A stretch of 64,000 nucleotides of DNA from Xanthobacteraceae bacterium (GCA_019635585.1 JAHBZE010000002.1:744001-808000), one strand, 5' to 3'; shown: positions 34,801 to 46,458, numbered from the stretch's first letter. Program-made: numbers and translations. The notes: generated by a model not told the origin, from the sequence alone.

Positions 34801-36108
34801 TCAGAAACTTTCCTTGATCCAGCGCCCCACGCGCCGGAGATAGTTGCCGTCATGCGGCGCGAAACGGCGCCGCGGTTCGAAATGTTCGCGTTCCGCGAAT
34901 TGCGGATAGGCAGCCAACCCCGCGACCGCCGCGAATACCGGGCTGCGCGCCGTAGTGTTCAGTCCGCCGATGGCGCGGGGCGTACCGATGCGCACGCTCG
35001 CGCCGAACATGCGGCTCGCCAGTTCGCCGACACCGCCGAGCAGCGCGCCGCCGCCGGTGAGCACGATGCGGCGTCCGGTGAGATTCAAAATGCCGGCCGA
35101 AGAAAGCCGCCCGTGCAGCATCTCGAAAATCTCGTCGATGCGCGCACGCGCAATCCGGATCACCTGCGCGCGGGTCGCCGCACCGCCGCGGCCGCCCTCG
35201 ATCGAAGGCACCATGATGAGATCGGTGTGATCCGAACCACCCTCGATCACGTCGCCATAGAGCGTCTTGATGCGTTCGGCTTCGGAGAGTTTGGTCGAAA
35301 GTCCGCGCGCGAGGTCGAGCGTCACGTTGAAGCCGCCGACCGCGATCCCGTCCATGTGCACGCAGGTGTCGTTCACGAAGGCGGCGAGCGTGGTCGTACC
35401 CGCGCCGAGATCGATCACGGTCGCGCCGAGTTCGGCCTCGTCGTCGGAGAGCGCGGCAAGGCCCGCGGCGTAAGGCGCCGCGATCATGCCTTCGACCGAA
35501 AGATGGCAACGCTCGACGCAGAGAATGAGATTTTGCAGTGCCGGATAATCGGCGGTCGCGACATGCAGATCGACTGCAAGCGTGCGGCCCAGCATGCCGC
35601 GCGGGTCTTGCACGTTGGAAACGTCGTCGACGTGATAGGCGATCGGAATCGAGTGCAGCACGGCCCGGCCGTCGCGAACCGAATGAACGCTCGCGGCGTC
35701 CAGCACCCGCGCAATATCGCCGCCTTCCACCGCATTGCCCGGCACGCGCACGGAGGCGGCGAAGGATTCGCTACCCAACCGCCCGCCGGTGACCGAAACG
35801 ATGACGGACGCGATTTCCACTTTCGCCGAGCGCTCGGCCTGATCGACCGCGCGGCGGATCGAATCTTCTGCGGCTTCGATGTCCACCACCGTGCCCGCCT
35901 TGATGCCGTGCGCGCGGGTATGACCGAAGCCGATCACCTCGACCGAATGCGTGCGGTTGCGCGGCATCTCGCGGCCGCGTTCGGCCTTGAGCTTCGCGAT
36001 CACGCAGGCGACCTTGCTCGTGCCGATGTCGAGCGCGGCGACGATGCTCGAGCGCTTGTGGCCGAGCGGCTTCATGCGGGGTGCGAGACCGCGAACGAGG
36101 GCGTTCAT
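34801..36108 (-). CDS. ftsA: Cell division protein FtsA
   Basis: FtsA is the actin-like ATPase that tethers FtsZ to the membrane. The 435-residue protein begins [19 protein letters not shown] and has [19 protein letters not shown] as the phosphate-1 motif, followed by [48 protein letters not shown] is phosphate 2 and [18 protein letters not shown] the adenosine motif. It ends with [10 protein letters not shown], the amphipathic membrane-targeting helix. The start at 36108 overlaps the ftsQ stop by four bases (ATGA). The open frame continues upstream through ftsQ, but the ATG at 36108 has AGGGGG before it and matches the family. Confidence 0.97.
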   Translation of the reverse strand: MNALVRGLAPRMKPLGHKRSSIVAALDIGTSKVACVIAKLKAERGREMPRNRTHSVEVIGFGHTRAHGIKAGTVVDIEAAEDSIRRAVDQAERSAKVEIASVIVSVTGGRLGSESFAASVRVPGNAVEGGDIARVLDAASVHSVRDGRAVLHSIPIAYHVDDVSNVQDPRGMLGRTLAVDLHVATADYPALQNLILCVERCHLSVEGMIAAPYAAGLAALSDDEAELGATVIDLGAGTTTLAAFVNDTCVHMDGIAVGGFNVTLDLARGLSTKLSEAERIKTLYGDVIEGGSDHTDLIMVPSIEGGRGGAATRAQVIRIARARIDEIFEMLHGRLSSAGILNLTGRRIVLTGGGALLGGVGELASRMFGASVRIGTPRAIGGLNTTARSPVFAAVAGLAAYPQFAEREHFEPRRRFAPHDGNYLRRVGRWIKESF

Positions 36109-36998
36109 GTCGCCCCCTTCGTTTTCGCGGGCTTGCGTTGCGCGTCGTAAGCGCTCGCGGCTGCCGCCGACATGCGGACGACGACCTGGCCGGGGATGCG
36201 CAGGTCGATCATCTCGATGTCGCGCGAGAAAATTTTCTGGTCGCGCGAAAGTTTCGTCAGCGCATCGAGCGCTGCGAGCAGATTTTCTTCCGGCAGGCGA
36301 ACGTCGATGCCGTTCGTCATGCGCAGATTCCAGCGCCGCTCGGCGACATAGACCGCGCCGTAAACCTCGGCCTTGATCGCGGGGAAACGATCGAGCACCG
36401 CGAGAAACTCGGCGGCCGCTCTCGCGGCACCCTCGCCCACCACGAGCGGAAGTTTTTCTTCCTGCTTGCCGGTGACTTCCTCGAGCACGGTGCCGTCGCG
36501 CGCGACGATCGCGAGCTTGCCGTTGCGCTGCCACAGCGCGAACGCCTCGCGCTCCGTCACTTCGATTTCGATGCGGTTCGGATAGAACTTGCGGACCACG
36601 GCGTCCGCAATCCACGGATTGGTTTTCAGCTTCTCGCGCGCAGCATCGGCATTGAGCAGTACCAGTGAAGTGCGTTCGGTAATTCCTGCGGCGGCAAGAA
36701 TTTGGTCGCGGCGCAACCGGTTATGGCCGCGCACGTCCGCGTCGGCGATTTCGAAGCCGGCGTAATAGGCGACGCGGTCGCCGATATCGGTCATGAACTC
36801 GTTGACGACCGGCATGTGCCCGCCGCGCACCGCGCCATAGATCGCGCCGCCCAGAAGCAGCGCGATCGTCAGCAGCGCTTCGACGATGCGGATGGATTTC
36901 GTATGCGAGAAGCGAACGAGGAAGCGGCGGAGGAAAAGCGAGAACCGGCTCGGGGACGCAGCGACAAGCACGCCGTCCGGGGAAGCCCGGCGGCTCAT
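36105..36998 (-). CDS. ftsQ: Cell division protein FtsQ
   Basis: FtsQ is the bitopic divisome scaffold that links FtsK/FtsA to FtsL-FtsB. The 297-residue protein has an N-terminal cytosolic tail of about 40 residues, one membrane segment (VEALLTIALLLGGAIYGAV) and a POTRA domain (NRLRRDQILAAAGI, TSLVLLNADAAREKLKTNPWIADAVVRKFYPNRIEIEV). The C-terminal beta domain ends in IPGQVVVRMSAAAAS. It starts at the ddl stop (ATGA overlap). Compared with E. coli it has a longer cytosolic tail, as is common in alphaproteobacteria. Confidence 0.95.
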   Translation of the reverse strand: MSRRASPDGVLVAASPSRFSLFLRRFLVRFSHTKSIRIVEALLTIALLLGGAIYGAVRGGHMPVVNEFMTDIGDRVAYYAGFEIADADVRGHNRLRRDQILAAAGITERTSLVLLNADAAREKLKTNPWIADAVVRKFYPNRIEIEVTEREAFALWQRNGKLAIVARDGTVLEEVTGKQEEKLPLVVGEGAARAAAEFLAVLDRFPAIKAEVYGAVYVAERRWNLRMTNGIDVRLPEENLLAALDALTKLSRDQKIFSRDIEMIDLRIPGQVVVRMSAAAASAYDAQRKPAKTKGAT

Positions 36999-37915
36999 CG
37001 ATTCAAAGAAGCGTCCTCCACGATCCATTTCACCAGTCCGCCGAACGACATGCCGCGGTATGCGGCAAGCTCGGGCACCAGCGAGGTCTCGGTCATCCCG
37101 GGTTGGGTGTTCACTTCCAGGCAAAAAAGATCGCCTGAACCGTCTGGGCGGTTATCAAAGCGGAAATCCGCCCGGCTAATTCCCCGGCAGCCGAGGGCGC
37201 GGTGCGCCTTAAGGGCCAGAATCTGCGCTTCCTGGTAAATTTTCGGTTTAATTCTCGCAGGAAGAATGTGGCGGGAGCCACCGGGAGCGTATTTCGCCTC
37301 GTAATCATAGAACCGGGTGGTCGATTCGATCTCGATTACGTCGAGCGCCTCGTCCCCCATAACGGCACAGGTAAGTTCCAGTCCTGGAATATAGCGTTCG
37401 GCCAGCAGAAGTTCCCCGTGCTTCCAGTCCGGCCGGGTGAGTTCCTGCGGCGGGTGCTGGTGCTCTTCGGTCACGATAAAAACCCCGACCGAGGAACCCT
37501 CGGCGACGGGCTTCAGCACATAAGGCCGGGGCAACACGTGGGCTTTCGCGGCCTCCGCGCGCTTCACCACTTTGCCCTCGGCCACCGGCACGCCGGCAGC
37601 CTGCATCGCAATTCGCGCCTGCCCTTTGTCCATGGCGAGCGCCGAAGCGAGCACGCCGGAGTGGGTATAGGGAATGCCAAGCACCTCGAGGACGCCCTGG
37701 ATGGTGCCGTCCTCGCCCGGAACGCCATGAAGCACGTTGAAGGCGGCGTCCGGTTTCAGGTCGGCGAGCACCTGCGCGATGTTTCGCTGCACGTCGACGC
37801 GGGTCACGCGATAACCTTCGCCTTCGAGCGCCTTCGCGCAGGCAGCGCCCGAGCGCAGCGAAACTTCCCGCTCCGCCGACCAGCCACCCATCAGAACCGC
37901 GACGTGTTTCGTCAT
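36995..37915 (-). CDS. ddl: D-alanine--D-alanine ligase
   Basis: Ddl joins two D-alanines with ATP for the peptidoglycan pentapeptide. The 306-residue protein shows [47 protein letters not shown], and the ATP-grasp motifs [31 protein letters not shown] and [20 protein letters not shown]. The last segments hold the Mg2+ and D-Ala binding residues. It overlaps murB and ftsQ by four bases on each side. There is a single ligase here, as expected within a division cluster. Confidence 0.96.
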   Translation of the reverse strand: MTKHVAVLMGGWSAEREVSLRSGAACAKALEGEGYRVTRVDVQRNIAQVLADLKPDAAFNVLHGVPGEDGTIQGVLEVLGIPYTHSGVLASALAMDKGQARIAMQAAGVPVAEGKVVKRAEAAKAHVLPRPYVLKPVAEGSSVGVFIVTEEHQHPPQELTRPDWKHGELLLAERYIPGLELTCAVMGDEALDVIEIESTTRFYDYEAKYAPGGSRHILPARIKPKIYQEAQILALKAHRALGCRGISRADFRFDNRPDGSGDLFCLEVNTQPGMTETSLVPELAAYRGMSFGGLVKWIVEDASLNR

Positions 37916-38841
37916 GCAGGAACCTTATCGGGTGTCACGCCGATTCGCTTGATTTCCCACTCGAGCTCTACACCCGAATTTTCCTTCACGCGGCGCCGCA
38001 CTTCCTCGCCGAGACCTTCGACATCGGCGGCACTCGCGTTGCCGCGATTGATCAGGAAGTTGCAATGCAATTCGGAAACCTGCGCGTCGCCGATCACGAG
38101 CCCGCGGCAGCCCGCGGCGTCGATCAACTGCCAGGATTTTTGCCCCGGCGGATTCTTGAAGGTCGAACCGCCGGTGCGGCTCTTTATCGGCTGCGTCGCT
38201 TCGCGCCGCTCGGTGATCGATTCCATTTCCGCCGAGATCGCTGTCGCGTCTCCGGGCATACCGCGATAGACCGCGCGCGTGAAAATGAAATCGTCGGGCG
38301 GCGACGAATGACGATAGGTGAAACCCATCTCCGCGTTCGACAGCACATGAAGTTTTCCGGCGCGGTCGATGGCGCGCGCTTCAATCAGCGCGTCCTTGGT
38401 CTCGCCGCCGTAAGCGCCGGCGTTCATGCGCAACGCGCCGCCGATCGCACCGGGGACGCCACGATAGAATGCCAGACCGGCGAGCGATGCATCCGCCGCT
38501 GCGCGTGCGACTTTCACATCGGGCACTGCGGTGCCCGCGATCACAAGATCGCCCTCGACCTTCACTTCATTGAAGCCGCGCGCGAGCCGCACGACGATGC
38601 CGGGCACGCCGCCGTCGCGCACGATCAGGTTTGAGCCAAGACCGATCACCGTCACCGGATGGTTTGGAATGCTGGCAAGGAAATAGGCGAGGTCTTCTTC
38701 GTCGGCGGGCGTGAACAAAATCTGCGCCGGTCCGCCGACGCGGAACCATGTGATTTCGGCAAGCGACTGGTTCGCAAGCAGCCGCCCGCGCAGCTTAGGT
38801 GCTGCGGCCTGCAACTCGGGGAGCAGATCGGGAAAGGCCAT
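37912..38841 (-). CDS. murB: UDP-N-acetylenolpyruvoylglucosamine reductase
   Basis: MurB reduces UDP-GlcNAc-enolpyruvate to UDP-MurNAc with FAD and NADPH. The 309-residue protein has the FAD-binding segments [24 protein letters not shown] and [23 protein letters not shown], then [21 protein letters not shown] and a C-terminal [23 protein letters not shown]. The start ATG overlaps the murC stop by one base (TAATG). The frame is open upstream to 38883 but that part lies inside murC. It acts in the same pathway as murC and murD. Confidence 0.96.
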   Translation of the reverse strand: MAFPDLLPELQAAAPKLRGRLLANQSLAEITWFRVGGPAQILFTPADEEDLAYFLASIPNHPVTVIGLGSNLIVRDGGVPGIVVRLARGFNEVKVEGDLVIAGTAVPDVKVARAAADASLAGLAFYRGVPGAIGGALRMNAGAYGGETKDALIEARAIDRAGKLHVLSNAEMGFTYRHSSPPDDFIFTRAVYRGMPGDATAISAEMESITERREATQPIKSRTGGSTFKNPPGQKSWQLIDAAGCRGLVIGDAQVSELHCNFLINRGNASAADVEGLGEEVRRRVKENSGVELEWEIKRIGVTPDKVPA

Positions 38842-40244
38842 TACTTCTTCGCAGCCAGTTCGCCGGGCAGCGCGTAAGCCCATTGCGTAATGTTGCCGGC
38901 TCCTAACAACACGACGTAGTCGCCCTTTTTCGCGAGTGCTGCGATCTTGCCCGCGAGTTCTTCCGGACCGGCAAGCGGCTGCGCATCGCGATGCCCGCGC
39001 GAACGCATTCCAGCGACCAGCGCCTCGCTGTCGATACCCGGGATCGGCGCTTCGCCCGCGGGATAGACCGGCGCGACAATCACATGATCGGCGTCATTGA
39101 AGCAGGTGCAGAACTGCTCGAAGAGTGCCTGCAGGCGCGTATAGCGGTGCGGCTGCACGACCGCGATCACTTTGCCTTGCGTTGAAGCACGCGCGGCCTT
39201 CAGCACCGCCGCGATCTCAACCGGATGATGACCGTAGTCGTCAAAAATTACCGCGCCGTTCCATTCGCCGGTACGGGTGAAGCGCCGCTTCACGCCGCCG
39301 AAGCCGAGAAGGGCCGCGCGGATCTTGTCGTCGGAAATCCCAAGCTCATGCGCGACCGCAACCGCGGCGGTTGCATTGAGCGCATTGTGATGGCCGGGCA
39401 TAGGCAATTTGAGATTCTTGATGTGATGCTCGGCGCGGCCTTCGCGCGCCTGAAACAAGACGCCAAACTGAGCGACACCGCCGTCGAGTTTCACGTCCAC
39501 GAGCCGCGCATCGGCCTGCGGGTTTTCGCCGTAGGTAATGACGCGCCTGTCCGCGATAGTGCCGACGAGATCCTGCACCACCGGATGATCGATGCACATG
39601 ACCGCGAAACCGTAGAACGGCACGTTTTCCACGAACAAACGAAACGCCTTCTTCACTTCGTCGAAGGTGCCGAAGTGATCGAGATGTTCGGGATCGACGT
39701 TCGTAACAATCGCCACGTTCGCGGGCAGCTTCAGAAACGTGCCGTCGGATTCGTCGGCTTCCACCACCATCCAATCGCCTGCGCCGAGGCGCGCATTAGT
39801 GCCGTAGGCGTTGATGATGCCGCCGTTGATGACGGTCGGGTCGAAGCCGCCGCCATCGAGAAGTGCCGCCACCATCGAAGTGGTTGTCGTCTTCCCGTGC
39901 GTGCCGGCGATCGCGATGCAGGATTTCAGCCGCATCAGTTCGGCGAGCATCTCCGCGCGGCGCACGACCGGAAGCCGCTTCGCGCGCGCGGCGATCAGTT
40001 CCGGGTTGTCGCGCTTGATCGCGGACGAAACCACGATCACTTCCGCGCCTTCGACATTCTCGGCCTTGTGACCGACCACGACACCGATGCCGTGTTCGCG
40101 CAGCCGCTTCACGTTCGCGCTGTCGGAGACATCCGAACCGCGCACCGAATAACCGAGATTGGCGAGCACTTCGGCGATACCGGACATACCGATGCCGCCG
40201 ATACCGATGAAGTGGATCGTGCCGAGTTTCAGAGGAAGTTTCAT
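38841..40244 (-). CDS. murC: UDP-N-acetylmuramate--L-alanine ligase
   Basis: MurC adds L-alanine to UDP-MurNAc. The 467-residue protein has an N-terminal Rossmann domain ([27 protein letters not shown]), the ATP loop [32 protein letters not shown], the carbamate/metal region with [22 protein letters not shown], and [18 protein letters not shown] in the C-terminal domain. The start follows the murG stop by 19 bases. The order of MurC, D, E and F homologues in this cluster is the classical one. Confidence 0.97.
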   Translation of the reverse strand: MKLPLKLGTIHFIGIGGIGMSGIAEVLANLGYSVRGSDVSDSANVKRLREHGIGVVVGHKAENVEGAEVIVVSSAIKRDNPELIAARAKRLPVVRRAEMLAELMRLKSCIAIAGTHGKTTTTSMVAALLDGGGFDPTVINGGIINAYGTNARLGAGDWMVVEADESDGTFLKLPANVAIVTNVDPEHLDHFGTFDEVKKAFRLFVENVPFYGFAVMCIDHPVVQDLVGTIADRRVITYGENPQADARLVDVKLDGGVAQFGVLFQAREGRAEHHIKNLKLPMPGHHNALNATAAVAVAHELGISDDKIRAALLGFGGVKRRFTRTGEWNGAVIFDDYGHHPVEIAAVLKAARASTQGKVIAVVQPHRYTRLQALFEQFCTCFNDADHVIVAPVYPAGEAPIPGIDSEALVAGMRSRGHRDAQPLAGPEELAGKIAALAKKGDYVVLLGAGNITQWAYALPGELAAKK

Positions 40245-40263
40245 CGAACCTGCGCCGGGAGAA

Positions 40264-41373
40264 TTACGGCGCTACTCCTGCCACCTTCATGACCAGATCG
40301 GCAAGCCGTTCGGCGGCATCCAGCCGCCCCTCCGCCTTGGCTGCCTTCGCCATCGCGGGCAGCCGCGACAGATCGGAGAACAAAGCGGTCAATTCCGTGG
40401 CCAATCGCTCGGATGTGAAGTCGGCCTGCCGGATCAGGAGCGCACCGCCGACGCGGGCGAGCGAGGTGGCATTCGCGAGCTGATCTTGATCGATCGCGCC
40501 GGGCAAAGGCACCAGGATCGAAGGCCGGCCGATCGCGGCAAGTTCGGAGACGGTCGAGGCGCCGGAGCGCCCGATCACAAGATGCGAGGCCGCGATCTTT
40601 GCCGGCAGATCGGCGAAGAACGGCGCAAGCTCGGCCTTGATATTGAGCCGCCGGTAGATCGACTGCGCTTCCGCGAGATCCTCCTCGCGGCTCTGCTGCA
40701 CGACTTCGAGCCGCGCGCGCAATTTTTCTTCGAGCTTGCCGAGCGCACCCGGCACGATCTCGCTCATCACGCGCGCACCCTGACTGCCGCCGAAGATCAC
40801 AAGCTTTAGCGGCGAGGATTCGGAAATCGCCGGATATTCCTCGCGCGCCGCCGCTGCCACCGCGGGACGAACGGGATTGCCGGTACGGGTCGCCTTGTAC
40901 TCGAGCGAAGGGTCCGCGGTGCGCGGATAGCCGGTCGCAATCGCACTCGCGAATTTCGCGATCAGGCGGTTGGCGCGGCCCATGACGGCGTTTGCGTCGT
41001 GGATCACGGTCGGAATGAACAGGAGCTTCGCCGCGAACAAAGGCGGCAGCGTCGGATAGCCGCCGAAGCCGACCACCGCCTTGGGCCGCAACCGCAGAAG
41101 CAGAAAGATCGAGCGCAACGTGCCGATGCCGAGCCGAAACAGGGTCAGCGCAAGCCGGAGCGGATTGCCGCTGCGAAGCGTGTCGGCGGAAACGACATGC
41201 ACGTCGCCCGCGGGAAAGCGCCCGAGATAATTCGAGACCCGATGATCGGTGACGAGATCGACGCGGAAGCCGCGCGCGACCAGCGCGTTCGCGAGCGCTT
41301 CGGCCGGGAAAAGATGTCCGCCGGTACCGCCCGCCGCGAGCAGGATCAGCGGCGCCTTGGCGCCGCCGCTCAT
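40264..41373 (-). CDS. murG: Lipid II synthase MurG
   Basis: MurG transfers GlcNAc from UDP-GlcNAc to lipid I at the inner face of the membrane. The 369-residue GT28 enzyme starts [39 protein letters not shown] is the lipid-contact G loop. Other segments are [34 protein letters not shown], and [26 protein letters not shown] with the conserved glutamate of the donor site. The start overlaps the ftsW stop by four bases (ATGA). Confidence 0.97.
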   Translation of the reverse strand: MSGGAKAPLILLAAGGTGGHLFPAEALANALVARGFRVDLVTDHRVSNYLGRFPAGDVHVVSADTLRSGNPLRLALTLFRLGIGTLRSIFLLLRLRPKAVVGFGGYPTLPPLFAAKLLFIPTVIHDANAVMGRANRLIAKFASAIATGYPRTADPSLEYKATRTGNPVRPAVAAAAREEYPAISESSPLKLVIFGGSQGARVMSEIVPGALGKLEEKLRARLEVVQQSREEDLAEAQSIYRRLNIKAELAPFFADLPAKIAASHLVIGRSGASTVSELAAIGRPSILVPLPGAIDQDQLANATSLARVGGALLIRQADFTSERLATELTALFSDLSRLPAMAKAAKAEGRLDAAERLADLVMKVAGVAP

Positions 41374-42518
41374 GCCTCAGCGCCCCGCGGCTCGTATTCG
41401 CGCCCCGCATCACGCAACCGCGGATGCTTGCGCGTGAGCGAGATCAGCATGCCCATCCCGAAGGCGAGCGAGATCAGCGACGAACCGCCATAGGAGACGA
41501 ACGGTAGCGTCATGCCCTTCGACGGAATGAGATGCAGGTTCACCGCCATCGCGATCGACGATTGCAGCCCGAACAAAAGCGCGATGCCCGCGATCGCAAG
41601 CCGCATGAACGGATCTTCCTCGCGCGAGGCGTGCCACAGCGCACGGACCACCACGAAGGAGAACAGCGCGACGAGGATCAGGCACAAGACGATGCCGAAT
41701 TCCTCCGCCGCCACCGCGAAGATGAAGTCGGCGTGTCCGTCGGGAAGAATGCGCTTCACCGTGCCCTCGCCCGGACCGCGGCCGAGCCAGCCGCCGCGCA
41801 AGAAGGATTCGATCGCGGTGTCGATCTGGAAGGTGTCGCCCGAACCCGGATCGAGGAAGCGGTCGATGCGCGAGCGCACATGCGGGATCGTGTGATAGGC
41901 GGCAAACAGACTGGTCAGCGCAAGACCGCCGATGCCGCCGACCCACATCCAGCGCAGGCCCGAGATGAAGAACAGCGCGCACCACACCGAGACGATCAGC
42001 ACGGTCTGGCCGAAGTCCGGCTGCCGCACGAGCAAAAGCACGACCGCAAGCAGTGACGCGACCGCGATCGCCGTCGACGGCATCTGCGGATTGCGCTTCG
42101 CCTCGGCGAAGACCCATGCCGTGAGCACGATGAACGCGGGCTTCATGAATTCGGAAGGTTGCAAACTGAAGCCGAGGATCGAGAGCCAGCGCCGCGCACC
42201 CTTGATTTCCGCGCCGATGAACGGCGTCAGCGCCACGAGCACGATGCTGACCGCGAACACGATCAGGCAGGTGCGGCGGATCTGGCGCGCATCGAGCAGC
42301 GAAGTCGCGATGAGCACGCAGACCGCGGGCACAAGATAGAGCGCCTGCCGGTGCACGAAGAAGAACGGATCGACTCCGAGCCGGGTCGCAAGCGGCGGCG
42401 ACGCCGCGAGCAACAGAATGATCCCGAGCAGCACGATCGCGAACAGCGCGCCGAGTAACAGGCGATCGACCGTCCACCACCATTCGCCGAACAGCGTTCT
42501 TTGGGCGCGAGAAACCAC
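41370..42518 (-). CDS. ftsW: Septal peptidoglycan polymerase FtsW
   Basis: FtsW is a SEDS glycosyltransferase that polymerises lipid II at the septum with its PBP partner FtsI. The 382-residue membrane protein has about ten transmembrane helices and the SEDS signature segments FIGAEIKGARRWLSILGFSLQPSEFMKPAF, LVRQPDFGQTVLI, and IPSKGMTLPFVSYGGSSLISLAFGMGMLISL. I chose GTG at 42518 (VVSRAQRTLFGEWWWTVDR), preceded by AGGGA, as close to the family start. A TTG at 42536 is an alternative. It precedes murG with an overlap and follows murD by 22 bases. Confidence 0.95.
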   Translation of the reverse strand: MVSRAQRTLFGEWWWTVDRLLLGALFAIVLLGIILLLAASPPLATRLGVDPFFFVHRQALYLVPAVCVLIATSLLDARQIRRTCLIVFAVSIVLVALTPFIGAEIKGARRWLSILGFSLQPSEFMKPAFIVLTAWVFAEAKRNPQMPSTAIAVASLLAVVLLLVRQPDFGQTVLIVSVWCALFFISGLRWMWVGGIGGLALTSLFAAYHTIPHVRSRIDRFLDPGSGDTFQIDTAIESFLRGGWLGRGPGEGTVKRILPDGHADFIFAVAAEEFGIVLCLILVALFSFVVVRALWHASREEDPFMRLAIAGIALLFGLQSSIAMAVNLHLIPSKGMTLPFVSYGGSSLISLAFGMGMLISLTRKHPRLRDAGREYEPRGAEA

Positions 42519-42540
42519 GGAATTCGTCCCTACCAAGTCC

Positions 42541-43923
42541 TTAACGGACCATAGAGCGAACCAGTGAACGGAACGTATCTCCCCGGACCTCGAAATTCGG
42601 GAACTGGTCGTAGGAGGCGCAGGCGGGAGAGAGCAGCACCACCGGATGGCGCAGATTTGCGGCCTCAGCGTCCCGCGCGGCCTCGGCCAGCGCCTTCTCC
42701 AGCGTGCCGGAGATCGTGTGCGGAACCGCGCCCAATTGCCGCGAGAAAGCCTCTGCCGCCTCGCCGATCAGGTACGCCTTTTTGATTCGCGGGAAATAGC
42801 CTTCGAGACCGGAAAGCCCGCCTTCCTTGGGTTTTCCTCCGGCGATCCAGAAAATCTCGGTGAAGCTCGCAAACGCCCGCGCGGTCGCGTCGGCATTGGT
42901 CGCCTTGGAATCGTTGATGAAGAGTACTGCGCCCTTGTGGCCGACTTCCTCCATGCGATGCGCGAGACCGGGGAAGGTTTTGAGCGCCGCCGCGATCTGC
43001 TCATAGGAAATACCGAGCGCATGCGCCGCGGCGAAGGCGCAGGCGGCGTTCTGCGCGTTATGCGTGCCGCGTAACGAACTGATGCCCGTCAGCGGCGTCG
43101 AAAAAAGATTTGCGCCGCCTTGCGCAAAGACGATGCGCTCGCCTTCCAGAAAAATTCCGTCAGAGAGCGGACGCCGCATGGAAATGCGAACCACGCGCGT
43201 GCCCGCGCGCTCCGCGCGGTCGGCGATCGCCGCCGAATGATTGTCATCGACACCGACCACCGCGGTGCCGTTCTCCTGCACGCCTGCGATCAGCCGCGCC
43301 TTCACCGCCGCGTAATTCTCGAAGCTGCCGTGGCGGTCGATGTGATCAGGCGAGAGATTGAGCAGCACACCGACTGAAGGATCGAGCGACGGTGCGAGAT
43401 CGATCTGGAACGACGAACACTCGATCACATGCATCCGCGACGGCGACGGCGGGTTCAGGGCCAGAATCGGCGTGCCGAGATTGCCGCCGAGCGCGACCTC
43501 GCGCCCCGCGCTTTGCAGGATATGCGCGATCAGCGCGGTCGTGGTCGATTTGCCGTTGGTGCCGGTAATCGCGACGAAAGGGGCGTTCGGCGCGCTCGCC
43601 TTGCGCTCGCGGCAGAAGAGTTCGATGTCGCCGATCACTTGCACCGCGGCGTTGCGAGCGAGCCCCACGCTCCAGTGCGGCACCGGATGCGTGAGCGGCA
43701 CGCCGGGCGCGAGCACGAGCGCCGCCACTGCGTTCCAGTCGATCTCGCGAAGATCGCGCGTCTCGATATTTTTCGCGCGCGCTTTCTCGACGCTTGCGGG
43801 CGTATCGTCCCAGGCGATCACCTTCGCGCCGCCCGCGAGCAGTGCCTGCGCAGTCGCAATGCCGCTCGCACCGAGGCCGAACACCGCGACCGTCTTGCCG
43901 CGAAACGTGGTGACCGGCGTCAT
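42541..43923 (-). CDS. murD: UDP-N-acetylmuramoylalanine--D-glutamate ligase
   Basis: MurD adds D-glutamate to UDP-MurNAc-L-Ala. This 460-residue protein begins with the Rossmann-like [21 protein letters not shown]. The ATP loop is [21 protein letters not shown], followed by [19 protein letters not shown] and [38 protein letters not shown] and [13 protein letters not shown] lie in the C-terminal domain. The ATG is directly next to the mraY stop. Length and motifs are normal for the family. Confidence 0.97.
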   Translation of the reverse strand: MTPVTTFRGKTVAVFGLGASGIATAQALLAGGAKVIAWDDTPASVEKARAKNIETRDLREIDWNAVAALVLAPGVPLTHPVPHWSVGLARNAAVQVIGDIELFCRERKASAPNAPFVAITGTNGKSTTTALIAHILQSAGREVALGGNLGTPILALNPPSPSRMHVIECSSFQIDLAPSLDPSVGVLLNLSPDHIDRHGSFENYAAVKARLIAGVQENGTAVVGVDDNHSAAIADRAERAGTRVVRISMRRPLSDGIFLEGERIVFAQGGANLFSTPLTGISSLRGTHNAQNAACAFAAAHALGISYEQIAAALKTFPGLAHRMEEVGHKGAVLFINDSKATNADATARAFASFTEIFWIAGGKPKEGGLSGLEGYFPRIKKAYLIGEAAEAFSRQLGAVPHTISGTLEKALAEAARDAEAANLRHPVVLLSPACASYDQFPNFEVRGDTFRSLVRSMVR

Positions 43924-45009
43924 CTACCGCAGCTTCAGCGTCGAAAGACCGACCAGCGCCAGCACGACCGCGATCACCCAGAAGCGGATCACGACCTGCG
44001 CCTCGGTCCAGCCGAGCTGCTCGAAATGATGATGGATCGGCGCCATCTTGAAGATGCGCTTTCCGGTAAGCTTGAACGAGATCACCTGCACGATCACCGA
44101 GACCGCCTCGAGCACGAACAGCCCGCCGACCACCGCCAGCACGATCTCGTGCTTGGTCGCGACCGCTACGGTGGCGAGCAGCGCGCCGAGCGAAAGCGAG
44201 CCGGTATCGCCCATGAAGATCTGCGCGGGCGGCGCGTTGAACCACAAAAAGCCGAGTCCCGCGCCGATCACGGCGCCACAAACGATCGCAAGTTCGCCAG
44301 AGCGCGGCACATGCGGAATGCCGAGATAGCCCGCGAAGCCCGCGTTGCCGACGAGATAGGCGATCAGCGCGAAGCTGACCGCCGCGATCATCACCGGCAC
44401 GATGGCAAGCCCGTCGAGTCCGTCGGTGAGGTTCACCGCGTTGCCCGCGCCGACAATGACGAAGGCGCCGAAGGCGATGATGCCCCAGCTCAGATAAACG
44501 TAGCTGTCTTTGAGGAACGGTACCGCGACAGAGTAAGCGGTCGCCGGATTGGAAACGCGTGTGATCGCGTAAAGCGCGACCGCGGCGATCACGACTTCGA
44601 TCAGCAGGCGAAGCCGCGCGGAAAATCCGGCATGGCTCTGCCGCGTCACCTTCAGCAGATCGTCGTAGAGTCCGATCAGGCCGAACGAAATCGTAACGCC
44701 GAGCACGATCCAGACATAAGCGTTGGTGAGATTGGCCCAGAGCAAAACCGAAACGATGAGCCCCGACAAGATCATGAGCCCGCCCATCGTCGGCGTGCCC
44801 TTCTTGTTGACGAGATGCGACGCCGGTCCGTCGGCGCGGATCGGCTGGCCCTTGCCCTGCTTCACGCGCAACAGCGCGATGATCTTCGGACCGAACAGGA
44901 ATACGAAGAGAAGTGCCGTGATCACCGCTCCGCCGGTGCGGAACGTGATGTAGCGGAATACGTTGAAACCCGGAATGACGTCGGAAAATTGCGCGAGCCA
45001 GAAAAACAA
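43924..45009 (-). CDS. mraY: Phospho-MurNAc-pentapeptide translocase MraY
   Basis: MraY transfers phospho-MurNAc-pentapeptide to undecaprenyl phosphate, making lipid I. The 361-residue integral membrane protein has about ten helices and the family hallmarks: [40 protein letters not shown] (Mg2+-binding aspartates), [38 protein letters not shown] and [23 protein letters not shown] with the HHH cluster. murF lies nine bases upstream and murD directly downstream. Confidence 0.97.
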   Translation of the reverse strand: MFFWLAQFSDVIPGFNVFRYITFRTGGAVITALLFVFLFGPKIIALLRVKQGKGQPIRADGPASHLVNKKGTPTMGGLMILSGLIVSVLLWANLTNAYVWIVLGVTISFGLIGLYDDLLKVTRQSHAGFSARLRLLIEVVIAAVALYAITRVSNPATAYSVAVPFLKDSYVYLSWGIIAFGAFVIVGAGNAVNLTDGLDGLAIVPVMIAAVSFALIAYLVGNAGFAGYLGIPHVPRSGELAIVCGAVIGAGLGFLWFNAPPAQIFMGDTGSLSLGALLATVAVATKHEIVLAVVGGLFVLEAVSVIVQVISFKLTGKRIFKMAPIHHHFEQLGWTEAQVVIRFWVIAVVLALVGLSTLKLR

Positions 45010-45018
45010 AACGATCTC

Positions 45019-46458
45019 CTAAGCCGGTAAACCCGCGGGCTGCGGCGCGCCGAATTTCTGGGCGAGCGAATTCACGATTTTGCCCATGCCGCTCGCGTTC
45101 GAACCCTTGACCATGACCGCGTCGCCCCCGCGCAGCGCGGCGACGACCTGCGGTTCCAGCGCGCTAGCGTCTTCGGCATAGCCGCCCCGCCGCCCCGATG
45201 GAAGCGCCTCCCATAGCGAATGCATCAGTGGGCCGGAACAGAATACGAGATCAATTTTTCCGGCGCTTAGGGATTCCGCGAGTTCGGCGTGGCGGAGGGC
45301 CGCTTCCGCGCCCAGTTCCAGCATGTCGCCCAGTACCGCAATCTTGCGGCCCTGTTTTCCAAGCGGTGCACGCGAAAGCACGTCGATGGCAGCACGCATG
45401 GAAGCCGGATTGGCATTGTAGCTTTCGTCGATCAGGAGCCCCTCGCCGCCCGGCAGCCGAAGCGCAATTCGCCGCCCGCGACCTACCGGCGGCACCAGTT
45501 GCGAAAGCGCAAGTGCGGCCTTCGCAAGATCGGCGCCCACGAGTTTCGCGGCGGCCAGCACCGCGAGCGCGTTCATAACAAGATGTTTTCCTGGCGCGCC
45601 GAGCTTGAACATCAGCTTCTCGCCCAAAATTTCGGCATGCACGGTGGAAGAATCTTCCTGCAATCCGGCTTCGATCAGACGAGCTTCGGCCCTCGCGCTC
45701 TCGCCGAAGCCGACGATGCGCGAGACACCGGCAGCCTTCGCCGCCGCTTCGAGGCGCGCGAACTGGCTGTTGTCTCGGTTGAGCACTGCGGCACCCCCCG
45801 GATCGAGACCGAGAAAGATTTCCGCCTTGGCGTCCGCGATCGCTTCGATGCCGGAGAAATATTCCAGATGCACCGGTTCGATCGTGGTGATGATCGCGAC
45901 ATGCGGGCGCACGAGTTTCACCAGCGGGGTGATCTCGCCCGCATGATTCATACCGATTTCGAACACGCCGAACTTCGCGTTTTGCGAAAGCCGCGACAGC
46001 GACAGCGGCACGCCCCAGTGATTGTTGAACGACGCGCTAGACGCATGCGTCGCGCCGCTCGGGGAAAGCGCGAGCTTCAGCGCTTCTTTCGTTCCCGTTT
46101 TGCCTGCGGAGCCGGTAACGGCGACGATCTTCGCCTGCGAACGCGCGCGCGCAGCGGCCGCGACATCGCGCATCGCCTGCAAGGTTTCGCCGACGATGAG
46201 TAACCGCGCGTCGGCGGGAAATTTTGTCGCGGACGGCTCATCGACCACCGCAAGCGCCGCACCTTTCGCAAGCGCTGCTTCCACGAAGTCATGACCGTCG
46301 AGCCGGTCTCCCTTGATCGCAAAGAACGCTTCACCGGCAGCGAGCGTTCGCGTGTCGATGGAAATGCCGGTGATGTTTTCCTGAACCGCGCCCTGCAACC
46401 TGCCGCGCGCGGCGCGCGCCATTGCCTGTGCGGTCCAGAGCGGTGTGGTCGCGGTCAT
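45019..46458 (-). CDS. murF: UDP-MurNAc-tripeptide--D-alanyl-D-alanine ligase
   Basis: MurF adds D-Ala-D-Ala to complete the pentapeptide. The 479-residue protein shows ISIDTRTLAAGEAFFAIKGDRLDGHDFVEAALAKGA in the N-terminal domain, the ATP loop VAVTGSAGKTGTKEALKLALS, SFNNHWGVPLSLSRL, IGMNHAGEITPLVKLVRPHVAIITTIEPVHLEYF and YNANPASMRAAIDVLS. In the ATP loop, TGSAGKT stands in place of the usual TGSxGKT with no loss of the key lysine. It overlaps the murE stop by four bases. Confidence 0.96.
   Translation of the reverse strand: MTATTPLWTAQAMARAARGRLQGAVQENITGISIDTRTLAAGEAFFAIKGDRLDGHDFVEAALAKGAALAVVDEPSATKFPADARLLIVGETLQAMRDVAAAARARSQAKIVAVTGSAGKTGTKEALKLALSPSGATHASSASFNNHWGVPLSLSRLSQNAKFGVFEIGMNHAGEITPLVKLVRPHVAIITTIEPVHLEYFSGIEAIADAKAEIFLGLDPGGAAVLNRDNSQFARLEAAAKAAGVSRIVGFGESARAEARLIEAGLQEDSSTVHAEILGEKLMFKLGAPGKHLVMNALAVLAAAKLVGADLAKAALALSQLVPPVGRGRRIALRLPGGEGLLIDESYNANPASMRAAIDVLSRAPLGKQGRKIAVLGDMLELGAEAALRHAELAESLSAGKIDLVFCSGPLMHSLWEALPSGRRGGYAEDASALEPQVVAALRGGDAVMVKGSNASGMGKIVNSLAQKFGAPQPAGLPA

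Noticed and set aside
34720-36150. 476-residue plus-strand frame opposite ftsA
   Set aside because: It overlaps ftsA completely. The Arg/Ala/Asp composition is typical of a complementary-strand shadow.
36109-36615. Upstream extension of ftsA into a 604-residue protein
   Set aside because: It overlaps ftsQ, and the ATG at 36108 with AGGGGG upstream gives the correct start.
43429-45030. 533-residue frame opposite murD and mraY
   Set aside because: It spans two real genes on the other strand and has Arg/Glu/His-rich shadow composition.
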